64,000 bases of DNA, taken from assembly GCA_963787485.1 (NCBI GenBank), contig CAWBDF010000002.1, positions 62,001 to 126,000 on the forward strand, read 5' to 3'. Within the stretch, counting starts at the first letter, position 1. The number at the start of each line of letters is the position of its first letter. This DNA is from Bog-473 sp963787485 (lineage in GTDB: Bacteria; Actinomycetota; Acidimicrobiia; Acidimicrobiales; RAAP-2). Shown in pieces: positions 1-8,154 of the stretch. The notes beneath the pieces were generated by a model, which saw only the letters and a list, made by a program, of their open reading frames with translations, searched no databases and was not told where the DNA came from. The translations under genes were made by a program, and so were the position numbers.

Positions 1-293
1 TCGATCAGCCGGCAGGTCAAGATGGCCTGGTCCGAAGCCTTGCCCTCCCGGCGGAAGAACGAACCGGGGATCTTGCCCGCGGCGTAGGCCCGCTCCTCTA
101 TGTCGACGGTCAGGGGGAAGAAATCGGTCCCCTCCCGGACGGAGCGCGCCGCCGTGGCGGTGGCCAGCAGGACGGTGTCCCCGATGCGGGCGACGACGGA
201 ACCGTCGGCCAGCTGGGCCAGTTTCCCCGCCTCGAATGACATGGTGCGGTCGGTCCCAGTGATGGGGCCCGACACGGTGATGGCGTCAGCCAT
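1..293 (-). CDS. pnp: polyribonucleotide nucleotidyltransferase (PNPase), N-terminal part
   Basis: Only the first 97 codons are inside the window; the gene runs off the left edge. PNPase is a phosphorolytic 3'-5' exoribonuclease of mRNA decay. The visible part is the start of the first RNase PH-like domain, with the typical early segments EAGKLAQLADGSV, TVLLATATA and the FFPLTVD..ERAYAAGKIPGSFFRREG region. The ATG at 293 is preceded by GAGGAG, which supports this start. It lies 123 bp downstream of rpsO, the classic rpsO-pnp order. The gap holds a 12-bp perfect palindrome, GTGGTCGACCAC, at 338-349 and a small CAGCC/GGCTG hairpin at 376-389. Confidence 0.95.
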   Translation of the reverse strand, partial: MADAITVSGPITGTDRTMSFEAGKLAQLADGSVVARIGDTVLLATATAARSVREGTDFFPLTVDIEERAYAAGKIPGSFFRREGKASDQAILTCRLI

Positions 294-416
294 GATGCTC
301 CTCGTGTCTCGGGGGCATCTCCGTGTCTGGTTCCCAGTGGTCGACCACCTCGCACCCGAAGTGACCGGCGACTGGCAGCCAGGAGGCTGAGACGCCCGCT
401 TTCTGTGGTGCTCCCG

Positions 417-674
417 CTACCGTCTGATGCCGAGACGGCTGATGACGGAGCGGTAGCGCTCGACGTCGTTCTTGCGGACGTAGTCGAGCAGCCGCCGGCG
501 CTGACCGATGAGCTTCATCAGGCCGCGCCGGGTGTGGTGGTCCCCTTTGTGCACCTTCAGGTGCTCCGTCAAGTGGTTGATCCGTCCCGAGAGCAGTGCG
601 ATCTGCACCTCCGGAGAACCGGTATCACTCTCGTGAAGCCGGTACTCGGCGATGGTGGCCTGCGTGTCGGGCAT
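417..674 (-). CDS. rpsO: 30S ribosomal protein S15
   Basis: This is the small-subunit protein that binds 16S rRNA helices 20-22 and nucleates assembly of the platform. The 85-residue protein is close to the usual 88-89 residues and carries the family signatures DTGSPEVQIALLSGRI, HTRRGLMKLIGQRRRLLDYV and a basic C-terminus ending SRLGIRR. It sits 81 bp downstream of ribF and upstream of pnp. This is the conserved ribF-rpsO-pnp order. Confidence 0.97.
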   Translation of the reverse strand: MPDTQATIAEYRLHESDTGSPEVQIALLSGRINHLTEHLKVHKGDHHTRRGLMKLIGQRRRLLDYVRKNDVERYRSVISRLGIRR

Positions 675-755
675 GGAAAAACCTCAGAGACGGAGTTTGG
701 AAGTGTGCCGGAGACCTGCCGCCGGCCGCCCAACATGGTAGCAGCCGCCCGTTGA

Positions 756-1676
756 TCAGGGAAGATCGGCTCCGGCGAGCACCCGTTCGGTGGCCGCGAC
801 ATCGACCCGCATCTGGGCCACCAGCGCCTCAATCGAGTCGAACCGCTGCTCGTCGCGCAGCCGGTGGGCGAAGGTGACTCGGCCCGCCTCCCCGTAGAGG
901 TCGCCCTCGAAGTGGAGGAGGTAGGCCTCCACCAGCACCGGCGCGTTCCCTGGCTCGTAGAAGGTGGGACGGCGCCCGACCGAGATCGCCGCCCGGTGCA
1001 CCGTGCCGTCGGGACGGACGAAGTGCCCCGCATAGACCCCGTCGGCGGGGAGCACGATGTCGCCCGGGACGGCCAGGTTCGCCGTCGGAAACCCCAGTTC
1101 CGGCCCGCCGCGTCCGTCGCCCCGCACGACCGGGCCACGCACCTCGTGCGGTCGGGCCAACAGCCGGGCGGCCTCCTCCACGTCGCCGTCGGCGAGCAGA
1201 CCCCGGATCCGTGTCGACGACACCGGTTCGGCTCCCTCCTCAGTGAGGCCGACACCGACCACGTCGAAGCCCAGGGTCGACCCCAGGCGACGCAACAACG
1301 CCACGTTGCCGCGTCGGCCGTGGCCGAAATGGAAATCTTCCCCCACCACGACGAGGCCAGCCGAGAGCTCGTCGACCAACACTTCTTGGACGAAGTCCTC
1401 GGCCGACTCCTCGGATCGGGCGGCGTCGAAGGTGACCACGAGGGTGCGATCGATGCCGCACGCAGCCAGGAGCTCGAGCTTCTGGTCGAGACCGGTCAAC
1501 TGCTTGGGTGCGGACTCGGGCCGGACGACCGAGGCGGGGTGGCGGTCGAAGGTCACCACCACCGTCGACATCCCGGCGGCTTCGGCCCGCGCGGACAGGT
1601 CGCGCAGGAGCGCACGATGCCCGAGATGGACTCCGTCATACGCCCCGATGGTGACCGCGGTTCGGCTGCCCGACAT
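756..1676 (-). CDS. ribF: bifunctional riboflavin kinase / FAD synthetase
   Basis: The enzyme converts riboflavin to FMN and then FAD. The N-terminal adenylyltransferase domain (about residues 1-165) carries the nucleotidyl-transferase motif GAYDGVHLGH, and SSTRIRG marks its end. The C-terminal kinase domain (about 180-306) has the GPVVRGDGRG..LGFPTANL segment that binds flavin and metal, then DGVYAGHF. Length (306 aa) is normal. It lies 37 bp downstream of truB in the same leftward operon as the translation factors. Confidence 0.95.
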   Translation of the reverse strand: MSGSRTAVTIGAYDGVHLGHRALLRDLSARAEAAGMSTVVVTFDRHPASVVRPESAPKQLTGLDQKLELLAACGIDRTLVVTFDAARSEESAEDFVQEVLVDELSAGLVVVGEDFHFGHGRRGNVALLRRLGSTLGFDVVGVGLTEEGAEPVSSTRIRGLLADGDVEEAARLLARPHEVRGPVVRGDGRGGPELGFPTANLAVPGDIVLPADGVYAGHFVRPDGTVHRAAISVGRRPTFYEPGNAPVLVEAYLLHFEGDLYGEAGRVTFAHRLRDEQRFDSIEALVAQMRVDVAATERVLAGADLP

Positions 1677-1713
1677 CGCGACGAAGGTTATTCGGGCGCC
1701 GACAGTGCGCTGG

Positions 1714-2601
1714 TCACCGCGGTGCCACGACGACGGCAGGCCGGATGCGGTCAGTGCCGGTCGCCTCGTAGACCGCCAGCAGCTGCCCCCCTCCGTCGAG
1801 CATGGCCCACGGGCCGTCTCCCCCGGCGCCGAGGGGCACCTTGTCGAGTGGGAGGCCGGTTCGGATGGACGACGCGACGTCCTCGGTCACCGTGACGGCG
1901 TCGAGGTCGCGCATCGCCTCCGCCGGTGTGAGGAGGTCGCCGGGGGCGAGCTGGGACAGGCACCGCATGTGGGGACCCCCGAACGAGCCGATCCGAGTGC
2001 GTCTGAGGTTGGCGACGTGGGCCCCTCCGCCGAGGGCGCGGCCGAGGTCCTGGGCCAGCACCCGCACGTAGGTGCCCGACGAGCACTCCACTTCGGCACG
2101 ATAGACACCCGGCCGCTCGGGGTCGGGTGTGGTCGAGAACCGGTGCACGGTGACCGTGCGTGGTGGGCGTTCGACCTCCACGCCTTGGCGCGCCAGCTCG
2201 TAGAGCCGGCGTCCGCCCACCTTGACGGCCGAGACCATCGGGGGAACCTGCTCGATGGCGCCGGTCAGCCGTTCTGCGGCAGCTTGCACCTGCGTGGGCG
2301 TCACCTGGGCCATGTCGTAGGTGGAGACCACGTCGCCCGAGGCGTCGAGGGTCGTCGTGTCGGCACCGAGGACGAGGTCGGTCGTGTAGGTCTTGGGCAG
2401 CGAGGTGAGGAAGCGCAGCAGGCGCGTGACCCGACCGAGCCCCACCAGCAGCACGCCGGTGGCGTCGGGGTCAAGGGTGCCGGCGTGTCCCACCCTTCGC
2501 TGTCCGAAGATCCCTCGGCACCGGGCGACGACGTCGTGGGACGTCCACCCCGCCTCCTTGTCCACGACGACCAGGCCGTTGACCGCCTCTTGGGCGCTCA
2601 C
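1714..2601 (-). CDS. truB: tRNA pseudouridine(55) synthase
   Basis: TruB makes pseudouridine 55 in the T-loop of tRNAs. The catalytic aspartate is in the motif HAGTLDPDATG near residue 44. The N-terminal GLVVVDKEAGWTSHD and the later GTYVRVLAQDLG segment are also typical. The C-terminal part is short and PUA-like. The length of 295 aa fits the actinobacterial form. Its start overlaps the end of rbfA by 4 bp (ATGA), so translation is probably coupled. Confidence 0.95.
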   Translation of the reverse strand: MSAQEAVNGLVVVDKEAGWTSHDVVARCRGIFGQRRVGHAGTLDPDATGVLLVGLGRVTRLLRFLTSLPKTYTTDLVLGADTTTLDASGDVVSTYDMAQVTPTQVQAAAERLTGAIEQVPPMVSAVKVGGRRLYELARQGVEVERPPRTVTVHRFSTTPDPERPGVYRAEVECSSGTYVRVLAQDLGRALGGGAHVANLRRTRIGSFGGPHMRCLSQLAPGDLLTPAEAMRDLDAVTVTEDVASSIRTGLPLDKVPLGAGGDGPWAMLDGGGQLLAVYEATGTDRIRPAVVVAPR

Positions 2602-2957
2602 CCGTCGTCGTCGCGTTCGAGGCCGAGACCACGCAGGAGCTCCTCCACCCGTGAGCCTGCCGCCACGGCGGGATCGGCGCGGAAGCTGAGCCGAGGCGTG
2701 CGCTTGAGGGTCATCTGCGACCCCACCTTGCGCTGCAGGTGACCGCGGCGCTCCTCGAGCACCTCGGCGGTCTCGTCGTCGAGGGAGGCGAGGAACACCA
2801 CCGCGTTGCGCATGTCGGGCGACACCTCCACCGACGTCACCGTGACCATGGGCACGCCGTCGGCGTCGGCCAGGCGTTCGAGCTCCTCGGCTACGACCTG
2901 CCGCAGCACCTGGTTCACCCGCAAGGCCCGCGGATATGTCGCCGTGCGCCGTTTCAC
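2598..2957 (-). CDS. rbfA: 30S ribosome-binding factor A
   Basis: RbfA is a KH-fold factor that assists late maturation of the 30S subunit around the 5' end of 16S rRNA. The 119-residue product has the usual basic start (YPRALRVNQVLRQVVAEELERL), the VTSVEVSPDMRNAVVF strand region and LKRTPRLSFRAD near the end. It lies 37 bp downstream of infB and overlaps truB by 4 bp. The YlxP/DUF503 gene often found between infB and rbfA is absent here. Confidence 0.95.
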   Translation of the reverse strand: MKRRTATYPRALRVNQVLRQVVAEELERLADADGVPMVTVTSVEVSPDMRNAVVFLASLDDETAEVLEERRGHLQRKVGSQMTLKRTPRLSFRADPAVAAGSRVEELLRGLGLERDDDG

Positions 2958-2994
2958 CGCATCAGCTCCTCAGCTCTTGCAGTCCCTGAGCTCT

Positions 2995-5847
2995 TCAGCT
3001 CCTGGCGATCTCGCGCTCCTCGTAGGTCTCGATGATGTCGCCTCCCCTGAGGTCCTGGAAGTCCGACAACCCGATGCCGCACTCGAACCCGGCCGCCACC
3101 TCCCGTACGTCGTCCTTGAAGCGGCGGAGGGAGTTGATGGCTCCCTTCCAGATCACCGTGCCCTCGCGGAGGAAGCGGACCTTGGAGCCTCGGGTGATCT
3201 TCCCGTCGCGCACGTAGCACCCGGCGATGGCGCCGATCCGCGGCACCCGGAACACCTCGCGCACTTCGGCCTCGCCGGTGACGATCTCCTCGTAGACCGG
3301 CGAGAGCAGGCCCACCATGGCCGCCTCGAGATCCTCGAGGAGCTTGTAGATGATCTCGTAGGTCCGGATCTCGACGTCGGACGACTCGGCCAGCTCGCGC
3401 GAGCGCTTGTCGGGCCGCACGTTGAACCCGATGATCGTCGCGTTCGAGGCGGCGGCCAGCTGGACGTCGTTCTCGGTGATGCCGCCGATGCCCCGGAGGA
3501 CGAAGCTCAGCTTCACGTCGTCGCGCTCGAGCCGCTTCAACGACTCGGTCACCGCCTCCAGCGAGCCCTGCACGTCGGCCTTCAGCACGATGTTCAAGGT
3601 CGCCGTCTCGCCGCGCGAGATCTGCTCGAAGAGGTCCTCGAGCTTGGCACCCGCGGCGGCCACCGGCTTGTGCCCCGACAGGCGGAAGCGCTGCGCCCGG
3701 GCCTCCCCGAGCGTCCTCGCCCGCGCCAGATCCTTGGCCGCTCGCATCTCGTCACCCGCGTGCGGGGGCTCCGAGAAGCCCAGCACCTGCACCGGCGTCG
3801 ACGGCAGCGCTTCCTTGATGTGGTCACCCCGGTCGTCCACCAGGGCCTTGACCTTGCCCCAGGCGGCTCCGGCCACGACGGGGTCGCCGACACGCAACGT
3901 CCCCTGCTCCACGATCACGGTGGCCACAGGGCCTCGGCCCGCTTCCAGGTTGGCCTCGAGCACGACACCGCGCGCCTCGCCCTCGACCCGCGCCGTCAGC
4001 TCCTCCACCTCGGCGACGAGCACGATCTGCTCGAGCAGGTTCTCGATCCCGGTGCCCTGCAGTGCGGAGACCTCAACCACGATCGTGTCGCCGCCCCAGG
4101 CCTCGGGCACCAGGCCCCGCTCGGAGAGCTGTTGGAGCACCCGCGCCGAATCGGCGTCGGGCCGGTCCATCTTGTTGACGGCCACGATGATCGGGACGTC
4201 GGCCGCCGTGGCGTGGTCGATGGCCTCGATCGTCTGGGGCATCACGCCGTCGTCGGCTGCCACCACCAGGATCACGATGTCGGTGACCTGCGCCCCGCGG
4301 GCCCGCATGGCCGTGAAGGCGGCGTGGCCCGGCGTGTCGATGAACGTGATGCGGTGGTCCTGCCATTCCACCTGGTAGGCGCCGATGTGTTGGGTGATGC
4401 CGCCTGCCTCCCCCGCCACGACGTCGGTCGAGCGGATGCGGTCCAGAAGCAGGGTCTTGCCGTGGTCGACATGGCCCATCACCGTGACGACGGGCGGGCG
4501 AGGCCGCTGGTCGGACTCGTCCTCCTCGTCCTCGTCCTCGAAATAGCGGGCGAGCAGCTCCGCTTCCTGCTCCTCGCCGGGGTCGACCAGGCGCACGTCG
4601 GCCCCGATCTCGGCCGCGAAGAGCTCGATCATGTCGTCGTTCAGCGACTGGGTCGCCATGACCATCTCGCCCTGCAGGAGCAGGAATCGCACGATGTCAC
4701 CCGCGCTCCGGTTGAGCTTGGGACCGAGGTCGCGCGCCGTCGAGCCGCGCTCAATGATCACCTCGCCCTCGGGCACCGGTGCCGTGGAGGGCTGGTACGT
4801 GGTCAGCTGCGTCGGCTCGAGCTCCTCGAGATTGCGCCGACGCCGGCGAGCTCGTCGTTGGGGAGGACGCCGTCCGGGCATGCCGCCGCGCCCACCCGGT
4901 GGTGGAGCACCGGCGGGCGATCCGGCTCCCGACCGGCCCCCGAAGCCCCCGCCGGGCCGGCCTCCGAACCCTCCGGCCGAGGCGCCGCCGGGGCGCGTCC
5001 CAGCGCCGGTCGGCCGGCCGCCGGTCCGAGGCGGATAGGACCCCCCGGGGCGGGCCGACGACGGGGAGGGCGCAGGCCGCCGTCCGCCCATCCCCGGCGG
5101 CGGCGGAATGGGCCGGCCGCTCGGTCCAATGGGCGGGCGGGCCGGGGGCGGGGGAACCGGCCTGCCCGAGGGGCTGAGCGGCGGGCGGGCGACGCGCGGA
5201 CGCTCCGATGCTGGCGGGGCAGCCACGTCAGGGGCCTGGGCCGCCGGAGCGTGGGCGACGGGGGGCTTGGCGGTCGGGGCCGCCGGGGTGGGCGGCGCCG
5301 ACGCGGCGTGCGAGGGTGCCGCGGGTGCCGAGGGTTGGGACGCCGGGGGCGACGTGGGGCGGCTGCTCACCAGGCGCGAGGGTCGAGGCGCCCCATCGGG
5401 TGCGCCGGTTGTCGGAGCGGCCCGCGGCGAGGCGGCGAGCGGGCGCGTCGGCGCTTCCTTGGACGGAGCTCCGGCGGCGGACGAGGTCGAAGCGGCGACG
5501 GCCCGACGGGCCACCGCGGGCGAGGAAGCCTCCTCGCCCGCGACCCCAACAGACGGAGGGGCTGGAGCCTCGACGGCGTCACGAGAACCCGGAGCGGACG
5601 CCGTTGCCGGCACGGCCTTGTTGGTCGCCTTCGCCGCCTTCTTGGCTGGAGCGGGCTCCTCGGGCTGGACGGGGCGCCTCAGGCCCTCGGCATCGGCCTT
5701 GCGGCGGACGCGGTCGGCCTGGGCGTCCTCGATGGACGACGAGTGGCTCTTGACCCCGATACCTAGGGACAGAGCGAGATCGAGCCCCTCCTTGTTGGTG
5801 AGGCCCAGCTCCTTGGCCAGCTCATAGACGCGGATCTTCTTCGGCAA
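2995..5847 (-). CDS. infB: translation initiation factor IF-2
   Basis: IF-2 is the GTPase that places initiator tRNA on the ribosome. The 950-residue protein starts with an IF2_N module (about 1-55). A long Ala/Pro/Gly-rich linker follows (about 60-340), then a second IF2_N module ending in an acidic stretch of Glu/Asp. The G domain starts near residue 456, with GHVDHGKT (G1), DTPGHAAFTAMRARG (G3) and NKMD (G4). Domains II-IV follow to the fMet-tRNA-binding C-terminus. The size reflects the disordered linker typical of high-GC actinobacteria. It lies between ylxR and rbfA in the conserved nusA operon. Confidence 0.97.
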   Translation of the reverse strand: MPKKIRVYELAKELGLTNKEGLDLALSLGIGVKSHSSSIEDAQADRVRRKADAEGLRRPVQPEEPAPAKKAAKATNKAVPATASAPGSRDAVEAPAPPSVGVAGEEASSPAVARRAVAASTSSAAGAPSKEAPTRPLAASPRAAPTTGAPDGAPRPSRLVSSRPTSPPASQPSAPAAPSHAASAPPTPAAPTAKPPVAHAPAAQAPDVAAPPASERPRVARPPLSPSGRPVPPPPARPPIGPSGRPIPPPPGMGGRRPAPSPSSARPGGSYPPRTGGRPTGAGTRPGGASAGGFGGRPGGGFGGRSGAGSPAGAPPPGGRGGMPGRRPPQRRARRRRRNLEELEPTQLTTYQPSTAPVPEGEVIIERGSTARDLGPKLNRSAGDIVRFLLLQGEMVMATQSLNDDMIELFAAEIGADVRLVDPGEEQEAELLARYFEDEDEEDESDQRPRPPVVTVMGHVDHGKTLLLDRIRSTDVVAGEAGGITQHIGAYQVEWQDHRITFIDTPGHAAFTAMRARGAQVTDIVILVVAADDGVMPQTIEAIDHATAADVPIIVAVNKMDRPDADSARVLQQLSERGLVPEAWGGDTIVVEVSALQGTGIENLLEQIVLVAEVEELTARVEGEARGVVLEANLEAGRGPVATVIVEQGTLRVGDPVVAGAAWGKVKALVDDRGDHIKEALPSTPVQVLGFSEPPHAGDEMRAAKDLARARTLGEARAQRFRLSGHKPVAAAGAKLEDLFEQISRGETATLNIVLKADVQGSLEAVTESLKRLERDDVKLSFVLRGIGGITENDVQLAAASNATIIGFNVRPDKRSRELAESSDVEIRTYEIIYKLLEDLEAAMVGLLSPVYEEIVTGEAEVREVFRVPRIGAIAGCYVRDGKITRGSKVRFLREGTVIWKGAINSLRRFKDDVREVAAGFECGIGLSDFQDLRGGDIIETYEEREIARS

Positions 5848-5900
5848 GTGGGTCTCTTCGTCCTTTGTTCCTCGCGGGGCCTGGCGTCAACCCCAGCTCC

Positions 5901-6182
5901 TCATCCTCGCACATCAGGTGCCTTCGTCCCCCACGCCCAGATCAGCTGTGCACCCACTCGTTCCGCCTCCCCGGCGCCGAGCGGAGCTGCGAAGGCCCGC
6001 TCGAAGCCGTGCCGGCGCACCGCGTCGGTCACGCAACTGACCGATCCCCGGCACAGCCACGCCCCTCTCCCTGGGCCGTTCCGAGCCACCTCCAACCTCC
6101 CGTCGGGTGCCCGGGCGATCCTGATCAGCAGGTCGGCCGGGCGGGCGCGGCGGCACCCGACGCAGGTGCGGGTGGGGGCTAT
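5901..6182 (-). CDS. ylxR: YlxR family RNA-binding protein; start codon unresolved
   Basis: A small conserved protein of the nusA-infB operon. The core is clear: RTCVGCRRARPADLL followed by GRGAWLC and CVTDAVRRHGFERAF, the hallmarks of the YlxR (DUF448) fold. The start is a problem. Reading upstream from the Cys motif in this frame there is no ATG, GTG, TTG or CTG until a GTG at 6350, which lies deep inside nusA. The coordinates given begin at an ATA codon overlapping the nusA stop and only mark the conserved domain. The options are a long Arg/Gly-rich N-terminus from GTG 6350, a rare start codon, a -1 frameshift from nusA, or an assembly error. Confidence 0.75.
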   Translation of the reverse strand: MAPTRTCVGCRRARPADLLIRIARAPDGRLEVARNGPGRGAWLCRGSVSCVTDAVRRHGFERAFAAPLGAGEAERVGAQLIWAWGTKAPDVRG

Positions 6183-7444
6183 GCCTCGGCCTCCCCGGTC
6201 TCGGGAGCCCCCGGCGCGTCGGAAGCCGCCGCGGGGTCGGCAGCCTCGGTCGCCACTCCGGCCTCGCCCGCAGGCTCCCCGGCGGCCGGGGCCTGGGGGG
6301 CCGGGGCCTGGGCGGCCGGCGCCTGGACGTCCTCGGCCTGGTGCGTCCACTCCTCGGCCGACATGGCCTCGCCACCCTCGGCCGGCTTCCACACCATGTC
6401 GCCGCTCTCGTCCTCGACCCACTCGCCTTCGGCCCACTCCTGGTCGCCGTACCCGCCGGCTTCCTCCTCGGCCAACTGCGTCTCGCTCTTGATGTCGATG
6501 CGCCACCCGGTGAGGCGCGCCGCCAGCCGTGCGTTCTGGCCCTCCTTGCCGATGGCCAGGGAGAGCTGGAAGTCGCTCACGATCACTGTTGCCGTTCCCG
6601 TCTCCTCGTCGAGGCGGACCTCACGGACGCGGGCGGGGGCCAACGCGTTCTGAATCAGGTCGACCGGGTCGTCCGAGAACGGGACCACGTCGACCCGCTC
6701 GCCGCGCAGCTCGTTGGTCACCATGCGAACCCGGGAGCCGCGTGCCCCGACACACGCACCGACGGGGTCGACGTTGGGGTCGTTGGACCAGACGGCGATC
6801 TTGGTCCGGTGGCCCGGCTCGCGAGCAGCCGCCTTGATCTCCACGACACCCGACCCGATCTCGGGCACCTCGAGCTCGAAGAGCCGCTTGATGAGACCAG
6901 GGTGCGTCCGACTGACGACGATCTGGGGACCCTTGGTCGTCTTGCGGACTTCGACGATGTAGGCCTTCAGTCGGGCGCCGTGCTCGTAGCGCTCGTAGGA
7001 GACCTGTTCGGCCTGGGGCAAGAGCGCCTCGACCTTTCCGAGGTCGAGCAAGGTGTAGCGATTGTCCGTCTGCTGGACGATCCCGGTGACGATGTCGCCC
7101 TCCCGTCCGGCGTACTCCTCGTACTTCATGTCCCGCTCGACCTCACGGATCCGTTGGAGGATCACCTGCTTGGCCGTCTGGGCGGCAATGCGGCCGAAGT
7201 CGTCGGGCGTGTCGTCCCACTCCCGCACGACCTCGCCGTCCTCGTTGAGCTCCTGCCCGTAGACGCGGATCTCGCCCGAGTCGGGGTCGATGGTCACCAC
7301 GGCCTCTTCGGCCGCGTCGGGACGACGCTTGTACGCAGCCACGAGCGCGTTGGCCAGGGCATCGAGCAGCGTGTCGACCGAGATCCCCTTGTCGCGCGCG
7401 ATCTGGCCCAGCGCGTCGAGAAACTCGAAATTGGTCTTACTCAT
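6179..7444 (-). CDS. nusA: transcription termination/antitermination factor NusA
   Basis: NusA binds RNA polymerase and modulates pausing, termination and antitermination. The order is N-terminal domain (about 1-105, starting MSKTNFEFLDALGQIARDKG), S1 domain (about 115-200), and two KH domains. The GACVGARGSRVRMV loop marks KH1 and AIGKEGQNARLAARLTGW marks KH2. The tail after about residue 350 is acidic and Ala/Pro-rich. The length of 421 aa is a little longer than short actinobacterial forms because of this tail. The start overlaps the rimP stop by 4 bp (ATGA). Confidence 0.97.
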   Translation of the reverse strand: MSKTNFEFLDALGQIARDKGISVDTLLDALANALVAAYKRRPDAAEEAVVTIDPDSGEIRVYGQELNEDGEVVREWDDTPDDFGRIAAQTAKQVILQRIREVERDMKYEEYAGREGDIVTGIVQQTDNRYTLLDLGKVEALLPQAEQVSYERYEHGARLKAYIVEVRKTTKGPQIVVSRTHPGLIKRLFELEVPEIGSGVVEIKAAAREPGHRTKIAVWSNDPNVDPVGACVGARGSRVRMVTNELRGERVDVVPFSDDPVDLIQNALAPARVREVRLDEETGTATVIVSDFQLSLAIGKEGQNARLAARLTGWRIDIKSETQLAEEEAGGYGDQEWAEGEWVEDESGDMVWKPAEGGEAMSAEEWTHQAEDVQAPAAQAPAPQAPAAGEPAGEAGVATEAADPAAASDAPGAPETGEAEA

Positions 7445-7956
7445 GACCGCTTCACCCTCTCAGTCTTCCCACGCTTCTCCGCCGCGGGGCGGCGCGGCTC
7501 GGGGCCCCACTCGAATACCGTCCTGGCCCGCTCGATCCGGTCGTAGTCGATGCGAACTTCGCCTCCGGGCACGTCGGGCCCGGTCAGCGTGCACCCGGAC
7601 TCGTCGGCCGAGGCCAAGGTGCCAGTGATCCGCCGAACTTCCTCCGTACCGGCGTCGACCCGCACGCTGATCGTCTCCCCCACGGCCCGCGCGAAGTGCG
7701 CCGGCGTGCGCAGCCGACGCTCCAATCCCGGCGAGGACACCGACAGCGTGTAGCGGCCCGCCATGGGGTCGATGCGGTCGAGCTCGGCGGAGACGTCGCG
7801 CGTGGCCTCGCCCAGCTCATCGAGGCCGACTCCTCCCTCACGGTCGACGAAGACGGTCAGTTGGGCTCCCTGGATCTCCACGTCGACCAGGTCGAGCCCG
7901 CGTGCCTCGAGCACCGGTGACAGGGCGCCTGCCAGATCCGTCGTGTCCCTGCGCAT
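7441..7956 (-). CDS. rimP: ribosome maturation factor RimP
   Basis: RimP is needed for maturation of the 30S subunit. The 171-residue product has the N-terminal domain LSPVLEARGLDLVDVEI, the VDREGGVGLDEL segment and the core YTLSVSSPGLERRLRTPAHFARAVG. The C-terminal part is SH3-like. The ATG at 7956 is chosen because a strong Shine-Dalgarno, GAGGAGGTGA, stands just upstream. A longer reading frame exists upstream but would run through a leader hairpin. It overlaps nusA by 4 bp and heads the rimP-nusA-ylxR-infB unit. Confidence 0.95.
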   Translation of the reverse strand: MRRDTTDLAGALSPVLEARGLDLVDVEIQGAQLTVFVDREGGVGLDELGEATRDVSAELDRIDPMAGRYTLSVSSPGLERRLRTPAHFARAVGETISVRVDAGTEEVRRITGTLASADESGCTLTGPDVPGGEVRIDYDRIERARTVFEWGPEPRRPAAEKRGKTERVKRS

Positions 7957-8040
7957 GGCCGTCACCTCCTCCTCGGCGCGTGGTCTTCTCCCTGCGACTC
8001 CGATCCGCACGTCCCTCTGGGCCCGTACCCCCGAAAGCGA

Positions 8041-8064
8041 AAGCGTGGGCCGCAGCCCACGCTT
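8041..8064 (-). other. perfect 10-bp stem hairpin in the rimP leader
   Basis: The arms AAGCGTGGGC (8041-8050) and GCCCACGCTT (8055-8064) are perfectly complementary around a 4-nt loop. On the transcribed minus strand the hairpin is followed by a short T-containing stretch (TTTCGCTTTC). It lies about 85 nt upstream of the rimP start and downstream of the candidate promoter at 8101-8109. It could therefore act as a leader attenuator of the rimP-nusA operon, or as a weak terminator. Structure is seen directly; function is inference. Confidence 0.6.
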
Positions 8065-8100
8065 CAACGAGGTACTGATTCAGATATGGACAGCTGCACG

Positions 8101-8109
8101 AGTATAGCA
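8101..8109 (-). promoter_or_regulatory. extended -10 promoter for rimP-nusA operon
   Basis: On the minus strand the sequence TGCTATACT gives a TATACT -10 hexamer with a TGn extension. No good -35 is seen 17-18 bp upstream, as is common for extended -10 promoters. It lies in the 198-bp gap between proS and rimP and would give a leader of about 140 nt that contains the 8041-8064 hairpin. Confidence 0.5.
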
Positions 8110-8137
8110 ACCCCGTCGTGGCACCGACCGGGGTTGC
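8107..8137 (-). terminator. possible proS terminator hairpin (no T tract)
   Basis: GCAACCCCG and CGGGGTTGC form a perfect 9-bp inverted repeat around a 13-nt centre that can pair further (TCG/CGA). It begins about 17 nt after the proS stop and ends against the TATACT box. No run of T follows, so it may be a GC-rich terminator without U-tract or part of the promoter region. Confidence 0.4.
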
Positions 8138-8154
8138 CGGCCCCACGGGGGGCT

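Noticed and set aside
338..349. Operator-like 12-bp palindrome GTGGTCGACCAC between rpsO and pnp
   Set aside because: Single short palindrome in GC-rich DNA with no second copy; noted in the pnp entry but not called a site.
2806..5766. Plus-strand frame of 986 residues opposite infB
   Set aside because: It is the antisense of a clear IF-2 gene; long antisense frames are expected at this GC content.
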